Positions 7,241 through 9,100 of a DNA stretch of 9,100 nt are shown here, in pieces. The stretch is from Fidelibacterota bacterium UBA6817 (GTDB taxonomy: Bacteria; Fidelibacterota; Fidelibacteria; Fidelibacterales; Fidelibacteraceae), in the NCBI GenBank assembly GCA_002452555.1, contig DKER01000143.1, forward strand, positions 1 through 9,100. The letters are read 5' to 3'. Position 1 is the stretch's first letter; the number at the start of each line of letters is the position of its first letter. The translations under genes and the position numbers were made by a program. Under the pieces are notes generated by a model. That model saw only the letters and a program-made list of their open reading frames with translations, was not told the DNA's origin and made no database searches.

Positions 7241-7881
7241 AAAGCAATTCTCCGGCTTACGATGAATCCTGCCGTCTGAGTGTTCAGCCTGAGTTTGATA
7301 TTCCAATTCCATACGGAATAAACAAAAGCAGGAGAAAAATAAAAATCCTCTGCTTCAAAAATACCCTGAGCATTTCTGACACGCCCTTTTTCATAATTCA
7401 GGGAAAGATTGAATCCGATTTCTTGCGTATTCAGAGGATATATAAAACCGGCATTCAGAGAATTGAGTCTGTTACTCCATGAAGGATGATCAGCATGAAC
7501 AGCAGAAATGCCCAAATGCCAGTATCCCTTGAATTTTGTCAAAGGTTTAACATAGTTTAATCCATAATTTGTTGCATAATGGGCTTTTTTACTCATGACA
7601 ACCGTGCCGGCTGATACAAAGGCAGAAAGTTCATCAGTCAGTTGTGCCGTAAATCCCAACGCAGGCATCATAATATCATCACCCATCCAAATAATCTGAG
7701 GACAAAAAGCGGTTCCAGTCAGACTGCTTTCCGGAACTGTCCCTGAAACGCTTTTTAAAAATTTTTCAGAAGAGGGTTTTCCCCCCACATCATCCGGGGA
7801 CAGGGATAACAAGACCTGTGAAGACAGAAAGAATAGCAGCAGAATCCTGGCAAGGGAGTTTTTATATGATCGGCAAAAAAT
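7237..7881 (-). CDS. Small exported beta-barrel-like protein, probable ATT start
   Basis: An unrecognised protein of 214 residues if read from ATT at 7879-7881. Without the upstream part, the first usual start codon is a TTG at 7812 (191 residues), but that cuts through an obvious signal peptide: basic segment FCRSYKNSLAR, then a hydrophobic core from ILLLFFL to about VLLSL. In this frame no ATG, GTG or TTG occurs between the TGA at 7933-7935 and the TTG at 7812. ATT 7881 overlaps the lpxA stop by one base and has a G-run (7890-7894) 8 nt upstream. The mature protein is beta-rich with alternating aromatic residues (YATNYGLNYVKPL, GYWHLGISAVHA, IGFNLSLNYEKG, FYFSPAFVYSVW) and a short C-terminal strand, as in small outer-membrane barrels. 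It ends in an ATGA overlap with dxr. A role in the envelope is likely; the precise function is unknown. Confidence 0.78.
   Translation of the reverse strand: MFCRSYKNSLARILLLFFLSSQVLLSLSPDDVGGKPSSEKFLKSVSGTVPESSLTGTAFCPQIIWMGDDIMMPALGFTAQLTDELSAFVSAGTVVMSKKAHYATNYGLNYVKPLTKFKGYWHLGISAVHADHPSWSNRLNSLNAGFIYPLNTQEIGFNLSLNYEKGRVRNAQGIFEAEDFYFSPAFVYSVWNWNIKLRLNTQTAGFIVSRRIAL
7250..7253 (-). promoter_or_regulatory. Ribosome binding site that sets the dxr start
   Basis: GGAG on the minus strand, 9 nt before the ATG at 7238-7240, inside the end of the barrel gene. It supports the shorter dxr start over the upstream ATG at 7312. Confidence 0.75.
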
Positions 7882-7894
7882 TAAATAATCCCCC
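7879..7894 (-). promoter_or_regulatory. lpxA stop / barrel-gene start junction with a non-standard ATT start
   Basis: On the minus strand a GGGGG run (7890-7894) is followed by 8 nt and then TAATT, where TAA ends lpxA and ATT opens the barrel frame. The geometry is that of a TAATG coupled junction, as seen at the rseP 3' end, with T in place of G. Either ATT initiates translation here or the ATG was lost by mutation or sequencing error. Confidence 0.5.
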
Positions 7895-8651
7895 GTTTTG
7901 AACGTTTTATAAAATCTACGGCATGGTTTACTTCAGGGGTTATTTCCAGATTTTCTTCGGCATATTTCAGAGCATCGGAAATATTATATTCCGAGCGATA
8001 AACAATCTGATAAAAATCCCGCAGGGATTTCATGACTTCCGGACTAAATCCCCGGCGAGTCAGACCTACGCGGTTTAAACCGGCATATTTAGCCGGTAAA
8101 CCGGCCGCCAGAATATAGGGCGGCACATTTTTGCTGATACCCATATAGCCGCCGACGAAGGAATGGGCACCAATTTCCACGAACTGATGAATCCCTGTCA
8201 TACCGCCGATGGTGACCATATCTTCAACCGTAACATGACCGGCAAGTTGGGTTGCATTTGAAAAGATACAATTATTCCCGATCAGGCAGTCATGAGCAAT
8301 ATGGACATACGCCATAATCATGCAGTCATTGCCAATGACTGTTTTCATCCGGTCTTCTGTTCCTTTGTGAATCGTGGCATATTCCCGGATGATCGTCCGA
8401 TCCCCGACAAGGGTCTCTGTTTTTTCCCCTTTATACTTCAAATCCTGTGAGATTTCACTGACAATAGCACCGGAAAAAATTGAACAGTCTTTTCCGATAC
8501 GGGCGCCGGGACGAATAATTGCATGTTCGGCAATCCGGGTTCCGTCGCCTATTATGACATCGTCATCAATAATGGCATAAGGGCCGATCGTGATATTATC
8601 TCCCAGTTCGGCCCGGGAATGAATGATAGCGGTCTTGTGGATTTGATTCAT
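7881..8651 (-). CDS. lpxA: UDP-N-acetylglucosamine O-acyltransferase (LpxA)
   Basis: First step of lipid A synthesis: transfer of an R-3-hydroxyacyl chain from acyl carrier protein to the 3-OH of UDP-GlcNAc, in the cytoplasm. The 256 residues (E. coli 262) form hexapeptide repeats of a left-handed beta-helix from about residue 5 to 180, then a helical C-terminal domain with the typical RRGFSPEVM. Catalytic H120 (E. coli H125) lies in HIAHDC. H117, the QDLKYKGE loop with K72 (E. coli K76), and GGMTGIHQF are present. G168 lines up with E. coli G173, the residue that lets long acyl chains in, so a chain of about C12-C14 or longer is likely (inference). The ATG overlaps the previous stop as ATGA. 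GAGAG lies a few bases upstream. Confidence 0.98.
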   Translation of the reverse strand: MNQIHKTAIIHSRAELGDNITIGPYAIIDDDVIIGDGTRIAEHAIIRPGARIGKDCSIFSGAIVSEISQDLKYKGEKTETLVGDRTIIREYATIHKGTEDRMKTVIGNDCMIMAYVHIAHDCLIGNNCIFSNATQLAGHVTVEDMVTIGGMTGIHQFVEIGAHSFVGGYMGISKNVPPYILAAGLPAKYAGLNRVGLTRRGFSPEVMKSLRDFYQIVYRSEYNISDALKYAEENLEITPEVNHAVDFIKRSKRGII

Positions 8652-9100
8652 ACATATCTCTCAATATTAAAGGTAAATTCACCCTCACAAACAACGTCAC
8701 GATTACCGTTCAGGATTTTGAAGGAAACGCTTGTATTTTCTGCGTTCTTTTCACGGATCCTGCTGATAAAAACGTGTTGCCTGTTTTTCAGCTCCTTATA
8801 AAAAATCATATCCTTCACATTGGATATTTCAACAGATTTAATTGTTTGAACATTGTCAAAAAGGAGAGTTGTTCCGGCTGAAAGGCCTGCTAACCGGAAA
8901 ACCAATCCCTTGTTTAGATACTCGCCATTTTCGTCCAGGGGGTCATAAATACAGCGGATTTCATCCCCGTCATTTAGGATACGAAACCCTGGGGGAACGG
9001 GCCCGAGATCAGGGAGCAGGGAGACCAGCAAACCGGCACCCGGTTCCGGTGAGACAAGAGTATTGATGACGTATTTATAATCTTTTTGCAATTGTTTAAC
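8648..9100 (-). CDS. FabZ-like hot-dog fold protein apparently lacking catalytic residues (5' partial)
   Basis: The frame is open to the right edge, so the true start may lie beyond it; the first start codon inside is a TTG at 9091, giving 147 residues. The C-terminal part reads like a hot-dog domain of the FabZ dehydratase family. A GLVFRLAGLSAGTTLL helix (8861-8908) sits where FabZ has its GVLxxEAxAQ helix, NVKDMIFYKELKN where FabZ has the FAGIDxxRF stretch, and FKILNGNRDVVCEGEFTF as the closing strands. The catalytic His of the GHFP motif and the Glu of the central helix are not visible, so dehydratase activity looks lost. Its position directly before lpxA, with an ATGA overlap, is where many Gram-negatives keep fabZ. 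It could be a degenerate or regulatory paralogue, or the last domain of a larger protein such as an LpxC-FabZ-type fusion. Confidence 0.7.
   Translation of the reverse strand, partial: VKQLQKDYKYVINTLVSPEPGAGLLVSLLPDLGPVPPGFRILNDGDEIRCIYDPLDENGEYLNKGLVFRLAGLSAGTTLLFDNVQTIKSVEISNVKDMIFYKELKNRQHVFISRIREKNAENTSVSFKILNGNRDVVCEGEFTFNIERYV

Noticed and set aside
7241..7312. Extended dxr start at the ATG at 7312 (24 extra residues)
   Set aside because: The extra part has no place before the GSTGSIG nucleotide fold, it overlaps the barrel gene by 76 bp, and the inner ATG at 7240 has GGAG at 9 nt and an ATGA overlap.
7810..7812. TTG at 7812 as start of the barrel gene
   Set aside because: It would discard the basic segment and most of the hydrophobic core of an evident signal peptide encoded in frame just upstream.
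8085..8115. Repeated CCGG-AAACCGG motifs in lpxA
   Set aside because: They fall within conserved LpxA codons and are explained by Gly/Pro/Leu codon use; there is no array or symmetric site.

Overview
The window looks like chromosome from a diderm (Gram-negative) bacterium with moderate G+C. It carries lipid A synthesis (lpxA), MEP-pathway isoprenoid synthesis (dxr), the site-2 protease rseP and several predicted exported or outer-membrane proteins. The order lpxA - (barrel) - dxr - rseP, and one upstream signal that also fits a Bacteroidota-type promoter, suggest a member of the Fibrobacterota-Chlorobiota-Bacteroidota side of the tree or a related candidate phylum. That placement is inference. 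I see no mobile element, CRISPR array, tRNA or rRNA.

Layout. The left edge (1-143, minus) is the start of a secreted coiled-coil protein of the EnvC/M23-activator kind. A divergent promoter region (144-248) separates it from a plus-strand pair, a stand-alone cyclic-nucleotide-binding domain protein (249-788) overlapping an AI-2E-family membrane transporter (775-1851). These converge, with 2 bp between them, on a 602-residue exported protein read on the minus strand (1854-3662). That protein has a beta-rich N-terminal half, five TPR-like helical repeats and a C-terminal module resembling BamE. A second divergent promoter region (3663-3796) leads to the DNA repair glycosylase mpg (3797-4408, plus).

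From the right edge to 4389, all on the minus strand, lies one tightly packed operon: a FabZ-like hot-dog protein that appears to lack the catalytic residues (8648 to past the edge), lpxA, a small exported beta-barrel-like protein, dxr, rseP and a soluble helical protein of unknown function. Junctions are ATGA overlaps (8648-8651 and 7237-7240), a TAATG overlap (4998-5002), a 15-bp gap (6077-6091) and one odd TAATT junction (7879-7883). At the odd junction the barrel gene seems to begin at ATT, because no ATG, GTG or TTG precedes its signal peptide. The cluster joins envelope lipid synthesis (lipid A, and undecaprenyl phosphate through the MEP pathway) with envelope proteolysis, plus three uncharacterised proteins.

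The recognised enzymes are ordinary. The parts worth a second look are the FabZ-like protein beside lpxA, the ATT-start barrel gene, the barrel/TPR/BamE-like protein, the gene coupled to rseP, and the cyclic-nucleotide sensor coupled to a transporter. I do not see an obvious new defence or mobile system here.
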